A DNA stretch of 64,000 nt from contig MEHQ01001760.1 in NCBI GenBank assembly GCA_008828725.1, forward strand, positions 114,899 to 178,898, written 5' to 3'. The position numbers and the translations under genes were made by a program. This document shows, in pieces, positions 1 to 11,129 of the stretch (positions are counted from its first letter, which is position 1; every line of letters starts with the position of its first letter). The notes under the pieces were generated by a model. It searched no databases. It saw nothing but the letters and a program-made list of their open reading frames with translations, and was not told the origin of the DNA. This stretch comes from Saccharina japonica (Eukaryota > Sar > Phaeophyceae > Laminariales > Laminariaceae).

Positions 1-1584
1 GTTGCGCAGCGCCAATTCGCATCCGACGGTACAGGCGGTTGATTTGGCGGTGCTGGTTCGGAGTGCCGGCCCAGTAGCGCGAAATTTCCGGGCGAGAGAG
101 CCGGAGGTCCATTTCCCGTTCCCAGGACGGACGAGACAGCCCCGTCCAGTGCATCTTGTACATCACCGCGATGACACCACATCGGCCCCAAACCGACTGG
201 TGTCCAGCAATGTTCTCCACTTCGAGTCGTTGGAGAGGAGTGGAAACGTCGTCCTGGGTGACGTGGTAAGAAGGGGGTATTTTTGTATTTTTGAGAGGTT
301 GTTGAGTACGTATTGCGTCAACCCAGCTGACAAATACCTCTCGGCATGTTGCCGTGGTCGTGGGGGTTGGTGCAGGGCTTGCAGCGCCGTACCGACACGC
401 GCCTGCGATCATCAGCGCCGGGCATGTCAGAAGGAAGATCCAAATACAGGAGCTTAGTACCGAGAGGGGATCTGTCTGGGGTGTCCGCGGAGGAGCAGGG
501 GCCAACTGCAAGGACTTTGTAGGGGCCCGTCCAGTTCAGCGACAGCTTGGCCTTGAGGACCTTGGCGTCCGTGTCAGTCTTGGCACCTTGACGAATGGTG
601 GCTGCCGTATTGTACACCGCCGCCCAGCCGCCAGCGACCAGTTTGGGGACCGGACGCAGGGTGTCGGAGAGGGCGGAGTTGCGCCAGTTCACGCGAGCAA
701 CTGTGAGGGCGTGGTGTTCGCGAACGACATCATACGCGCGCTGCTGGCGGTCCGTCGCCAGGTCGCAGCACGCGAGGTGGTCGCGGGCCAAACTTTGGTG
801 GCCGGCGACTCCAGCGCACTCGAAAATCGTGAGAGGAAGGCGAGGAAGCCGACCCACGTGGACTTCGTTGGGAGCCAAACCCGTGGCGGCGCTGACCGAA
901 TTGTTATACACAAATTCGACATGGGGGAGCTGTTCATCCCAACTGTTCTGGAGCTCGTTGACCACCATCGCCAACATCTGGGCCATCGTATGATTGACGT
1001 TCCACCCCACCGTTGCCGTTAGGGTGGTAGGAGCTCGTGGCGATTTCCCGAACCCCGAGAAGCTGATAGACGACTTGCGAAAGTTTTGAGCAAAGCTGGA
1101 GGCCGTTGTCCGAGAGTATGCTGCGGGGGCATCCCCAGAGGGGAATATACTTGAGGATGTTAGTCGTACCCTCAGCGGTGAATTCGGCCGCGGTGACTGC
1201 GAACATATCGACGCAGCGACTGAAGCGGTCAGTGAAGAGCAAGCCGTAAGTGTTGCCTCGGGGCGTGGTCGGGAGAGGGCCGAAATAATCGACGCTGGCA
1301 GCGATGCCGGGCCCTTCAGGCAGGGGCATCGAAATGACGGGCCACCGAACCGTCAGCCGGGAGGTTTTTCGCGCTTGGCACTTCAAGCAATGGCGTAGCC
1401 ACCACCTGGTGCAGATGTTCATACCGATCCACCAGTAGAAACGTCCGAGCATGCGCAGAGTGCGCGCGGTCCCCAGGTGACAGCAAGCTGTGGAATAGCA
1501 AGCCTGCATGACCCAGGGGCGCATGAGCAGCGGCACGTAAATGCCAAGGGGCTCGTCGTTCAATAAACAGGCTGTTCGGCCCAC
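1..1584 (-). pseudogene. Ty3/gypsy chromovirus pol 3' fragment (integrase plus chromodomain), frameshifted
   Basis: Reading leftwards from 1584, the sequence encodes the integrase zinc-binding region (CHLGTARTL and later CLKCQARK; the first His is not obvious). The catalytic core follows: VDYFGPL, then LSDNG, then YHPNGNGGVE. Asp149 and Glu185 of this frame are 35 residues apart (DD35E), so all three acidic residues survive. Near 1000-1010 the frame shifts, and the C-terminal integrase continues to about 318 (VEFVYNNS, LNWTGPYKV). A second shift near 320-345 moves to a frame with a chromodomain-like end (YKMHWTGLSRPSWEREMDL, then RYWAG) that runs off the left edge. No reverse transcriptase is found right of 1600, so the copy is truncated there. 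No LTR is visible. Two frameshifts make it defective. Confidence 0.85.
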
Positions 1585-1619
1585 CGAGCGCGTTCATTCA
1601 GGCGCTAAGGGTGGGGACG

Positions 1620-3827
1620 GCCCATGGGCCGTCGGACGAGTAGGATTCCTTGCGCGAGCGTAGCGGGCGGCGTCTGCCGCCCGCGGAGCGGAGCCCTTGT
1701 ATCAAAAACCTTGACGATACTGCTCATGTATGCACGTATGCACACGAGGGAAACAGCCAGGTGCTGTACTGCACTCGTAGATAGGTACTCGTACATACTT
1801 GTATACGAGTACATGCGAGTATCATACGAGGTATGCATGTTTATGGAGGGAGGAGGGGGGGGGTAGAAAATATAACATTTCCATGCGAAAATCAAATTCG
1901 AAAGCAACCGCACGGAAAATGCTCAAGGTGCATGCAACACGCAACACATCAATTCCAAAGTGCTTCCGAGGAAGGAAGTATACTCGTACTGGTGTGATGT
2001 GGTGTCCTTACGGCTATAGATGGTTGATAGAATATCATACAGGTGAAGAGCCTAGTGGCGCTAAGATTGTTCTCGTATACAGAAGTTTCCTTGGGTACAT
2101 CAGATAGGCCGTAGCACAGAAGCTTTATAAGTCCATAGGAGGATTCTAAGCACTAGAAGCTTCCTAAGGACGAGATATCTCGTAGGATTAGCGCTTAGAA
2201 TATCATGGGAACGATATTACCCCTTGGATAGGATATGGTATTATCCGTTGGACAGAACAGATGTTTCTTCAGAATGGCTAAACACCACAGGAAAGTTCCA
2301 GTGGCTGCTGTAGCTATCCGATTAACGGGTTGTTGGCAAGGAAGTACTGTAATCTCCCGTTAAGCCGATCGAGTAAAAGAGTCTGCTCTCAGGCAGACTC
2401 CCCCCCCCCCAAGAGGTCACTTCTCATCTTTCCCCTCATCTTCCAGTCATCATCAGAGGTTAAATAATAATAGCAAGAGGTCTTTCCATATCGAAGAAGA
2501 AGCTCGCTTTCAAGCTCAAGCAACGAACAAGCGTATCTCCATTCCCTTCTATCATCGTCTCTACTCGGTCATCACACCACACTGGTATAACCTGTGTGGT
2601 ACCTACTGCTGTACCTAAAGTACGTGTGGTGTATGGTGTATCGTGTGCCGTGACGGACGACAAACATCGTCGCGTGAGGACGGATCGCGGGCACAGGAAG
2701 AGCCAGCAGGCATATCATCATTGTATTGCCAGACTCTCTTAATCTGTCGATTAATCTGCAACCAAGCAACCAAGCTGACCAAGTAGTAGTGCTGTGTTCA
2801 GATGCGCCTGCTCGTACGCTCGTACGGTCGCAAGTCGGAAGAACAAACCCAACCGTTAGTGTATACGTTTCATCCAACGAAACACACAAATCAACACCAG
2901 ATAGAAGACCAGGCGAAAAATAACAACTGGTCCAAACGCGAAAGAAAGCGGCTATCATAGAATATAGGACGAGAAGCCTCGCTTGCTGAATGCTGAACAC
3001 TGACAACCCCAAGTTAGACTGTTATTACCAACCATTCCGCTGCATCTACAACCAGCTAGCAGTAGAATACGCAGCCGTTGGGCTTCCCAAAGCTGACCGG
3101 TATCCGTGTCGGCGTCCGCACGACACAGCAAACAGCAGAGGAGGGTGGACAAAATCCTTCTGAGATCGATCGCGACAGAGATCGTCGCTTCTCACTCAAC
3201 TCAGCGTTGCCCGCTCTCGCACCTGTTAGCTGTGGTTTCCCCGTGCCGGACAAAGTGAATCGTGAGGAGTGACCGAGCCATGGCGAGTGTTTGTTCGAGA
3301 GCAAAACTCTGGAGGTTGACTGCTGCTGCTGCTCTGCTGTTTGGTTGCTGTTTGTTGACCCCGCCTCTTCTGTGCTGCTGGTTTGCCTGCTGCTGTTGTT
3401 GCTTGTCTGCTGTGTTGTTTTGTTGTTCTGTTGTTCCGGATTCGACTGTTTTTTAGCCGATTTGCCAGGAATTGGGCATCGAAATTGAAGTATCTGGGTC
3501 CCCGTTTGATGAAAGTCGAGCAGAAAAATGAAAAATGACGAAAATGACGAAAAGCGAAAAGCATAAAACAAAATGCGGCGAAATATGAAAATGAAATAAC
3601 ATGTTTGCGGATGTTTCCCAAGGGAGGTGGGGACCAGCCCTGGTGGGGACCACAAAAAAACGGAGAAGTTCTCAGACAGAGTGGAGGCAAACGCTCCCGC
3701 TGCCCCCTCGGCAATCGGTCTATTGCAGACTCCAAGCACACCGAGCGAGAACACAAACAAACAGGCGCCAACGCGTTGCAACACACAACTCTCTCAGACT
3801 CCTCACTCCCTCGTCCGCGAATTGACA
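1620..3827. other. Intergenic, simple-sequence rich
   Basis: No convincing gene. Contains a GC-rich hairpin near 1665-1690 (GGGCGGC...GCCGCCC), short TACGAGTA-type palindromes (1780-1835), and TGC/TTG-rich sequence at about 3310-3450. The long open frame on the minus strand (3056-3784) is a product of these biased runs. The promoter and 5' UTR of the 3828 gene should lie at its right end. Confidence 0.5.
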
Positions 3828-4151
3828 ATGAAGATTATCTGCGGGCTCGCCGCCTGTGTGGCAACGTTGTCGGCCCCCGGAGGAGCATTCTTGTTTCCTT
3901 CTGCTTTGCCTCCCCGGCGACTCGTAGGCAACACAGCCATGTTGAAGTCCGCATGTTCCTCTTCTTTGGGTGCAGGAGCAGGAGGAGCGATCGCCCCCGT
4001 TGCTTGCCGTCGCCGCCGCAGCGGCAGCAGCAGCAGCAGCAGCAGTGTCCTACGTGCTGGCGCTGAGAAGGAGCCGGAGGTGACTGTGTTCGACGCGGAG
4101 GGGGGTGTCTCCTGGGAAGATTACAAGAAGCAGAAGCCGGACGAATATAAG
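3828..4151 (+). CDS. First exon of a plastid-targeted protein of unknown function
   Basis: The ATG at 3828 opens a 108-codon exon ending in AAG|GTGCGG (phase 0). Residues 1-20 form a signal peptide (MKIICGLAACVATLSAPGGA) and are followed directly by FLFP. An Ala-Phe junction at signal cleavage, then a Ser/Arg-rich acid-poor stretch, is the bipartite plastid presequence of stramenopile and related algae. The mature part starts after the poly-Ser run (AGC repeats near 4022-4044) and is acidic: VTVFDAEGGVSWEDYKKQKP. I do not recognise the family. Further plus-strand exons of the same gene may lie at 7694-7823, 8462-8596 and about 11042-11109. The two inserted elements at 4.9-7.2 kb would then sit in its introns. 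Confidence 0.68.
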
Positions 4152-4618
4152 GTGCGGCACACTCTTTTTACGAAGTTTTTTATGCGCCATGCCGTAATGT
4201 GCTTGCTTCATTTTGCCAAACTTATCCACCACCTGGCAACATCGAGGTCGCGCTACGAGTACGAGCAGTGTTGTGTATACGTCGATCCAGAGCTTCACTT
4301 GCATCAGTATTTCAACAGCCGAGCGATATAGGCCATGGGCAGGCTGCCTCGGTTCAAACATTTATTTGCTTCCCAAATCTTGCGCTGCGGCTCGCTCGGC
4401 TTGTTTGCTTACGTGTACTCATTATTATAGAGCCAGTCCATAAATTAATGCGAAGACTCCCTTGCGCCTTCGTGACCGCGTGGTAATCAGGTACGAGTAC
4501 CGGTATGTAATTAGGAGTAGTACTTATGGCAACGATGAAAGGTGAGATCGTGAGATCGACGACGACAACATCGTATACATGTCATAGGGTGATAATATGC
4601 ACCAGGTACTGCAGCAGT

Positions 4619-4800
4619 GTGTGTGTTGTCTTCACATTAAACCCGTTCTTTCTACTCAACCACATCAGTACACCCAGTGCCTGTCCTGATTCCTAATCCT
4701 ATTATAGAGAGATACAAATTCTGTGGTCACAGACTGAAACAGAGAAAAACCTAAACAAAATAAACCCAAATGAATGGGTAAAGCAAGTGAGATGCTAACG
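4619..4800. repeat. Dispersed repeat, copy 1 (partner at 46.2 kb)
   Basis: From TGTGTTGTCTTCACATTAAA to AAGCAAGTGAGATGCT the sequence is nearly identical to 46203-46384, in the same orientation. The end TTGTCTTCACATTAAA is shared with the inverted pair at 17.85 and 31.07 kb, so these belong to one superfamily. Confidence 0.8.
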
Positions 4801-4932
4801 TGCAGTAGTGGTTGAATATGCGGGGAGTTTCCGAAATACCATTAGATTCAAGACTCTCACGTACGAGCGTACGAGCCCCCCTCCCTTTCACACGGCAACG
4901 CTGGCTCTACCACTCTGACTATTAATACTGTA

Positions 4933-6167
4933 CTGAGTAGGGGGGGCTATATAAGGTGGTCTGAATAAGGCGGTCGTTCGAGATAAGGCGGTCAAAATCG
5001 GCTTGACACGACAGAAGATGCGAATAGGGCGGCAACCGCCCTATATAGATATAGCAACCGACCCTATATAAGCCGGTAACAACCCCATTCAGGGCAGCTA
5101 CCGCCTTATTCAGGGAGGCTACCGCCCTATCCACGGTCCATTTTCGCCTCCACATTAGTATAAAACATCGCCCTGGTGCTGCGTTTGGGCGAGATACACC
5201 TATTAATAATAAGAAACAGAAAATCTGGTCCAGGCTGGATTTCTTAGTCCAGCGGGGGTGCTTTCTACACTACAGTGGAGGACCAGAAGGATGCCATAGA
5301 GGCTATTCAACTCGATGCGGTAGACGAGATGACGGAAGCGTTGAAAGGCGCTCACGTCAACGAGGTGAATGCTGCAGAGATCGAAGACAGCGATGAGGAT
5401 ACGACGGGGCACGGGGGCGGTGCCCCCCCGTCCTACGTGGAACTTTCGTCGCACTTCGTTTCTCTGGAGAGCGTAGCGGAGGCGTGCGACAATGGCGATG
5501 CCTCCTTCTATCTGCAGAAGGCCAGGATGTCGTTCATCAAAGCGCATGCCTCTAAGCCAGTGTAGCAGGCAGACATGAGGCAATTTCGTAAGCCTCAACA
5601 AGGCCAAGGGGGGGGGCACAGCGGAGGACTGTAGTGCAGTACAGTAGTCAGACAGTAGTACGGTGCCGTAGAATAGGTTGGAGCTCTGTTGTGAATGTGT
5701 AGCAAAGCAAAAAGTCCTCTCGTACGACAGTACGGCAGTATATATCTTCTCTGGGTGGAGTGTGTCTTCGGCGGGCTCTGTCGCCCGCAGCTCAATTAAT
5801 ATTATACTTCTCAACATGCAAAGTGTGTGTGCACCCGTCTGCTCTGCTGTGCTTTGGTGTGTATTTGACACCACACATATTTACTGGGTTCAGCACTGGT
5901 ACTGCTGCACCGCTGTACCTTCCGTCTCCGAGCACACGTATGATATCCCTCTTCGTGAGGCCCTCTGGGTCATCTTCTGGGTCAGAGGCACTCTGTACTG
6001 TACCTTAAAAGGCTGTATGCACTCAATAGGGCGGTTACCGCCTTATTGGGATATCACCAAAAGCCCAATAGGGCGGTCAACCGCCCTATCTCGAATAGGG
6101 CGGTCTTTCGAGATAGGGCGGTCAAAAACCTCGGTACACTATACCGCCTTATATAGGCCCCCCACTG
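4933..6167 (+). mobile_element. Tc1/mariner-pogo-like DNA element with TA target site
   Basis: The right end, read inward on the minus strand, is CAGTGGGGGGCCTATATAAG; the left end is CTGAGTAGGGGGGGCTATATAAG. They form imperfect terminal inverted repeats, each flanked by TA. Subterminal regions carry many AATAGGGCGGT / ACCGCCCTATT units in both orientations (4930-5155 and 6025-6150). The interior holds the C-terminal transposase-like frame at 5248-5565. TA duplication and a CAGTGGGG-type end are typical of pogo/Tigger-related elements. The remaining coding part is too short for an autonomous copy. Confidence 0.65.
5248..5565 (+). pseudogene. C-terminal remnant of a DDE transposase (pogo/Tigger-like)
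   Basis: Open frame from 5248 to the stop at 5565, lying wholly inside the TIR element. It has an acidic stretch (AAEIEDSDEDTT), then SYVELSSHFVSLESVAEACD and ASFYLQKARMSFIKAHA. Such an acidic patch followed by a short helical tail is usual at the C-terminus of Tigger-type transposases. Just upstream another frame reads VQAGFLSP, which resembles the conserved segment before the tail, suggesting a frameshift near 5247. No catalytic Asp residues remain. An alternative is a captured host exon. Confidence 0.45.
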
Positions 6168-6803
6168 TAATAGTATTTATGAACTTATACGTACCCTATG
6201 GTAGCACATAATCCTGGCACCTCGTGAAGCATTATGTTTACAGTATAAACGCAAGCAGTCACACACAACACAGAACTGCTGTTTTTCGACGTGGTTAGTG
6301 TCAACGTGGCAAGGTGTCAATGTGTCAACCATGGAATTTGAAAATGCGTACCAGCTGACGTATTTTTATATTTTTATATTTTTATAAAAGATGGGGAGTG
6401 ACGGCTCGGTTATATCTCTGTGTCGTAGTTTTGTGACCACATAACTGGTACCTCTCTAGGATGAAGAATCGGGACGGACACTGGGTGTGCTGGATGTCGA
6501 CGAGTAGAAAGGAAGGTTTAATGTGACGAACACACACACGGCACACGGCGTGATCACGGGCGTGTTTTCCCCATAATTGTCGTCAGTCGGACCCCCACCG
6601 AAATACGCCGTCACTCTCCCCCATCTCTGCGAAAAGGTTCCCAAAATCGCCGTCGGTCGCAAGTCGCACCCCTCCCGCAATCTTGAGTCAATCTGCCCCA
6701 CTTTTGCGAAAATGTAAAAAAGTGAAGACACAACAAAGGCCACACCAAAAACAGAACAGCAGCAGCAGCACATATAAATAGCACCACGTTCGGGGGTACA
6801 CAC

Positions 6804-7212
6804 CAGGGCATTAATTAGGTGTTGCGCTGTTGCGCTGGCGCAACATTTGGGCAAAATAACCGTTTTGCGCAACAGTCGCCACGAGGCTGGTTGCGCGCAG
6901 CGCAACACGCGTTTTTGGGGGCGCAACATTTTCGCCGCAGGCGAAATATTTTGTTGCGCGTTTTTTTCTCGCCGGAGGCAAGAATTTTTTGGGGGGTCTT
7001 TTTTTCTTGATAATTAGTCGTAATTGAACATCTTTTAGGCCCCTTGCCCTATTCGCCATAGTCGAAAACAAAAATTAGGCACTTTTTGCTATTCGCCGTA
7101 GCCAAAAATATATTGAAAGGCTTTTTACTTAATTTTGAGGCATATATTCGCGCATAGATCGCAAATTTTTCGCCTGCGCGCAACAGACGCCGAGCCACTA
7201 ATTAATGCCCTG
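6804..7212. mobile_element. hAT-like MITE with 8-bp target duplication
   Basis: The 409-bp element has perfect terminal inverted repeats CAGGGCATTAATTAG (6804-6818 and 7198-7212). It is flanked directly by the 8-bp duplication GTACACAC (6796-6803 and 7213-7220). CAGGG ends with an 8-bp duplication are diagnostic of hAT elements. The interior is rich in GTTGCGC/GCGCAAC and GGCGAAA hairpin motifs and has no transposase, so it is non-autonomous. Confidence 0.88.
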
Positions 7213-7693
7213 GTACACACGATACAGCAGTAACGAGAGTTTTAACGAACATCCCCTTTGAATCGAATCGAGTTTTTTTTATCTTTGTTAGAGAAGAAGA
7301 GAGAGGGGAGAGGAAAGGTTCAGGGTTCAGGTACTTGAGTCTTTGGTGGAAAAGAGGAGAGAGGAGGGGGGTTCAGGTACATTTTTGGGGGGACAAATGG
7401 AAGAACATAAATAATAGGGAGGACGGGGTACGTATGTACTCGTAGATGCCGTCAATCTCCGGTCACAACATGCCAACCATGAAGATACGTACGGCCTACG
7501 AGATCCGCCATCATGAATGGTCTTCACAATGTTTGACGTTATTGAATCCGACCCCGAACGCTCTACCAGGGAACGAAGGTTCTTCTCCGAGAACGACCCC
7601 CACTCCCATTTTACATTCTACATATGATATGAGATCTCTCCACGCGAGTTGCGAGGGAATTTTAACTTTTGTGGAGGCACCTCCTTTCCGCAG

Positions 7694-7823
7694 ATGACGA
7701 AATAAAAGTGCACGTCAAGGCCTCGGCCGAAGATCCCGACAAGGTCGACATCATAAGAGGAGGCGACTTCCATATTGGCGTCGACGATGATCTCAGAAAA
7801 ATACGCGCATTTGCAATAGCACG
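7694..7823 (+). CDS. Possible exon (acidic peptide)
   Basis: After acceptor TTTCCGCAG the frame reads DEIKVHVKASAEDPDKVDII and then GGDFHIGVDDDLRKIR. The composition is coding-like. The donor is uncertain (ACG|GTATAC at 7824), and its phase does not fit directly onto 8462, so either another exon intervenes or the border is wrong. Confidence 0.3.
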
Positions 7824-8461
7824 GTATACCAGGCGTTTTCTGCGCCATTTGTCGGCATGTAGAGCTACCCCACCACAGAAAGCAGCTTGTATATGCAGCG
7901 CTCAGTGGCCAAGACGCCGCTGTGCCGTATTACTGACACAAACCTTACGGTGCACCGGCTCCTGAAGGTTGATTTTCACCCGTTTTTATCCCTAAGGTTC
8001 ACACCGTTTATTGGCTTACAGAACCCCGATCGACACGCCCATCGGACTGGTCGGGAAGCGTCACCTTAGATTTAACCAAGACAACATTTGGCAGGCACGT
8101 CCCATGTAGCAACATCATGTACCAAGTATTAACCAGAGAAAAACATCAGCCGAAGATCAGAAAACATGCTTCGTATTGTCACATTATGATTGGGCCGCTA
8201 GCGGGCCCCCTTGATAATGCTATGATAACATTCGGACAAGCTCCCCAAGATTGCTGTTGAACTGGCTTCATGTTTGCACGCCGGTGTCAAAGTGCCGCCG
8301 TGCCCCTGTGCCGTACTTGCATGAACTGTGTTTGCGTACCCTTTGTGCTCGCTCCTGATGCATCTTGGTATATATCATGTGTAAGTTCTGATTTTTATAA
8401 TTTTGGTGCTGGCGCCGTTTTCTCTTGTCCGGCCGATCCCCTCGCTGAAACAATATTTCAG

Positions 8462-8596
8462 TTGGACAAGACGGACGAGATGCAGTGCTGGGAAACGGAC
8501 GAATGTCCGGTGGAAGACGAGCAGAAGTTCACCAAGGCCTGGCACATACACAGCGCCGAGAAAAACCCAACGACCGAAACGCACTTCGACAGCGAG
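8462..8596 (+). CDS. Internal exon, probably of the plastid-targeted gene
   Basis: A 45-codon phase-0 exon between acceptor ATATTTCAG and donor GAG|GTATCT. It encodes an acidic peptide starting LDKTDEMQCWETDECPVEDE and ending in THFDSE. Both splice sites are good, composition is protein-like, and the length is a multiple of three, matching the phase-0 end of the 3828-4151 exon. The assignment to that gene is inferred from strand, position and shared acidity only. Confidence 0.45.
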
Positions 8597-8599
8597 GTA

Positions 8600-11000
8600 T
8601 CTGCTACTTTGGCGGGATAGCTCCACCCTACCCTATGCACGGTCTTGTTTTATTCTTGTATACCTTCAAATACTGCTGTATATCAGCTGTGAGTTCAGCC
8701 TAATTAATGGATACCCAGGTTTGCGAAGTATTCAAGCAGAGTATACGTCGATCGCGCGTGTTTTCCATGCCTCGTGCCAAGTCCTTCAAGTAGTAAACGG
8801 CCCGGCGACTCCCCTGGGTGTTGCCAGGGTCGACAGGACGATTGCATCAGGGTCCCTAACTTTCTGAATCGTGGCCTAAAGAGCTAAAGAGCTATACAGG
8901 GCGACAGAAACCTGTCGAGATGAGTCAGGGGCGTGATTAAACGCCAATCAAGGAGGGCTGTTTTTTGGTGTTCAGAAGAGGCCTAGTTGCGGCACTGCTG
9001 TTGCTGTTACTGTGCCGTACACAGTGCGTCTCCCACGACGGTTTCGACGTACTGGCATACCATGATGTCGCCCCTATCGCGATAAGGGTTTCATAGATAA
9101 TCGAACGACAGGAACAGTATACGAAATTTCTCTCTTCTATCGCTTCAGTCCCATTCTAAACGAAAATAGGTGTGTATTACACCAGACGCGTGGGAGTTGT
9201 TCACACCGTAGCCACGGGTAGTTAATGCCCCTTTCCACAGGTTCCTTTTCCCCACCCGCTATGCATGCCCGCCCACGAAATAGACCCAGCTCGCACGGCA
9301 GTAGACAGATGGCGTTCAACTCATGACCATGTTTCTGAGATAATGCTCGACGTCCCTCCCCCCCCCACGTATTGCTTTTTTTTCCGTTTGCTGCGGAAAC
9401 CCCGACGCCGGCGACATTCAGGGCGAATGGGAGGAGGAAAGTAAAGGCGCATGGTGAGCACAACGGCTTCCCTTTCCTCTATTATTAGAGACGAACCATT
9501 TAAGAGATTTCATGTCTCACACGCAACGTGATTTGACTGCCAAAGCAGTATATGGTGCCCCCCCCCCCCTACCCCTCCCCCGGTGATCCAAGGCGGTGAT
9601 GTGTCCCAAGCTGAGGGCAAGCTTGTCAAAAATCGTTTGTTAGTCACGAAGGAGGGGGAAATTGATTTGTTCTGTAGAAAGATGCATGCGAGCTTTGCCC
9701 GCGCAGGCAAAATCACTAGTAGTTGACCGGAACCTTGCACAATCTGGGTGTAAATAAATCATTGTGGGGACCTTGAACAGTGTAGCAAACATCATAACGT
9801 GTCGACACCCTCTCAATTCGGTATGCCTAATGGCGTGCTACATTGTTCAATGTTTCCACAATGTTTTTTACGCCCACTGTGCAGGGGGCGGGGGCTGTGT
9901 GATGATCGCCCGATCAAACTCCGGCATCGATTGCTCTCATGATAGTCTGATGCGTCAGTCTCGCATTGATTGCTGTCTAGAGGTTATCGTAGCAACGTTC
10001 GAGACGATAAAAGCTACGAGTCTGGAGGAGTTTAGTTTCCGTGACACGAAAACGCGGACGTTGTTTCGAAAGGAAGCGTGTTTTGTTTTGTCGGCGCATC
10101 AAGTGAACGGCAGCCGCTACGCTACGCACACAAGACGGAAGAAGTATTCGTGCAGCCGAACACAAAAAAATCGTGCTTTTATGTTATTTTGTTTATTGAC
10201 GAACCTTCCCTTGTAGAGTGAGGGTGTTGTTGGAGGGGGGTTGTTTCGTACACATGCGGGAGTGCTCTTCGACGATAACGATCTGACAACCTGCGGTGTA
10301 GGCGCCTCCTCCCAGGTCGAGGGAGCAACAGCGAGAACGCCGATCAATAGCGCCGACATAGGGAGATTGTGCAGTCGACCGTCGCCCTTTTCGGTCCGTG
10401 TCGTTTATATCATACGTAAATATAAAAATATAAAACTTATTGTGTATAATTGTCGCTTGGTGTGAGTAAGGAAGCTGTTGATTGCGTGCAAGCATTACCA
10501 TTGGACGGAATGAGACGAACGCCTGGAGTGCTGAGCCACAATGCGCGAAGAGGAACATTGCAGCCGGTCTCCCATCGGGGCGAAGGGAGGTGTACCCTTC
10601 TGGTGACCTCCGGTCAGATTTAAGGAACTCGACTAAAACAGCAAATAATCGAGGGAGATTTACGTCTTATGGCATTCCCTTCTAGTGCTGCAACAGCAGT
10701 TAGCAGTTAGTCTTATTTGTGGTATCATACCCCCTCTTATCCCTGGCAAGCGTTAGTATCCCTCTTGAAATATGATGAAGTCGCCCCTTTTGTCAAGAGA
10801 GTCTTACACTTTTTAGGCTTCCTTATTCGTGGGTAGATAGTAACTATTCGGAAGTACTTTGTACGCCATCTGTGTTTCCATCGAAAAGGAGCCGGTGGGT
10901 ACTCAAATTTTGCGAGCTAACGTTTGTTGCCGCCGTTTGTGGGACCACACAGGCAAACGAGGGCGAGGGGGGCGGGTATTTTTTCCACCTCATCACCTAG
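8600..11000. other. Non-coding or unresolved stretch
   Basis: I see no confident exon. Poly-C/poly-G runs lie at about 9356-9367 and 9557-9568. Open frames (for example 9764-10216) lack splice or family support. It may be intron of the plastid-targeted gene. Confidence 0.4.
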
Positions 11001-11041
11001 CTCTTTGCTCTTTGCTTGTCTTGTTTCTCGGCGTATTGAAG

Positions 11042-11109
11042 GTCGAAGAAGTGGTACGAAGATGTCGGGGCCGACGACCTTCACGAGGAGGGCGGAGGGA
11101 CCGAATCCC
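11042..11109 (+). CDS. Possible terminal exon (acidic C-terminus)
   Basis: A pyrimidine-rich tract (CTTTGCTTGTCTTGTTTCTC) precedes ATTGAAG. In one frame the following codons read SKKWYEDVGADDLHEEGGGT, then a short tail and TGA near 11129. The acidic Gly-rich style matches the 8462-8596 exon. The other two frames give arginine-rich peptides. The acceptor AAG is weak, so this is a suggestion only; the right edge may extend to the stop. Confidence 0.25.
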
Positions 11110-11129
11110 AAAGCGGCTCCAACATTTGA

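Noticed and set aside
3056..3784. 242-codon minus-strand frame
   Set aside because: Made of Gln/Asn/Ser and Phe/Ser runs from TTG/TGC repeats; lies in the presumed promoter of the 3828 gene.
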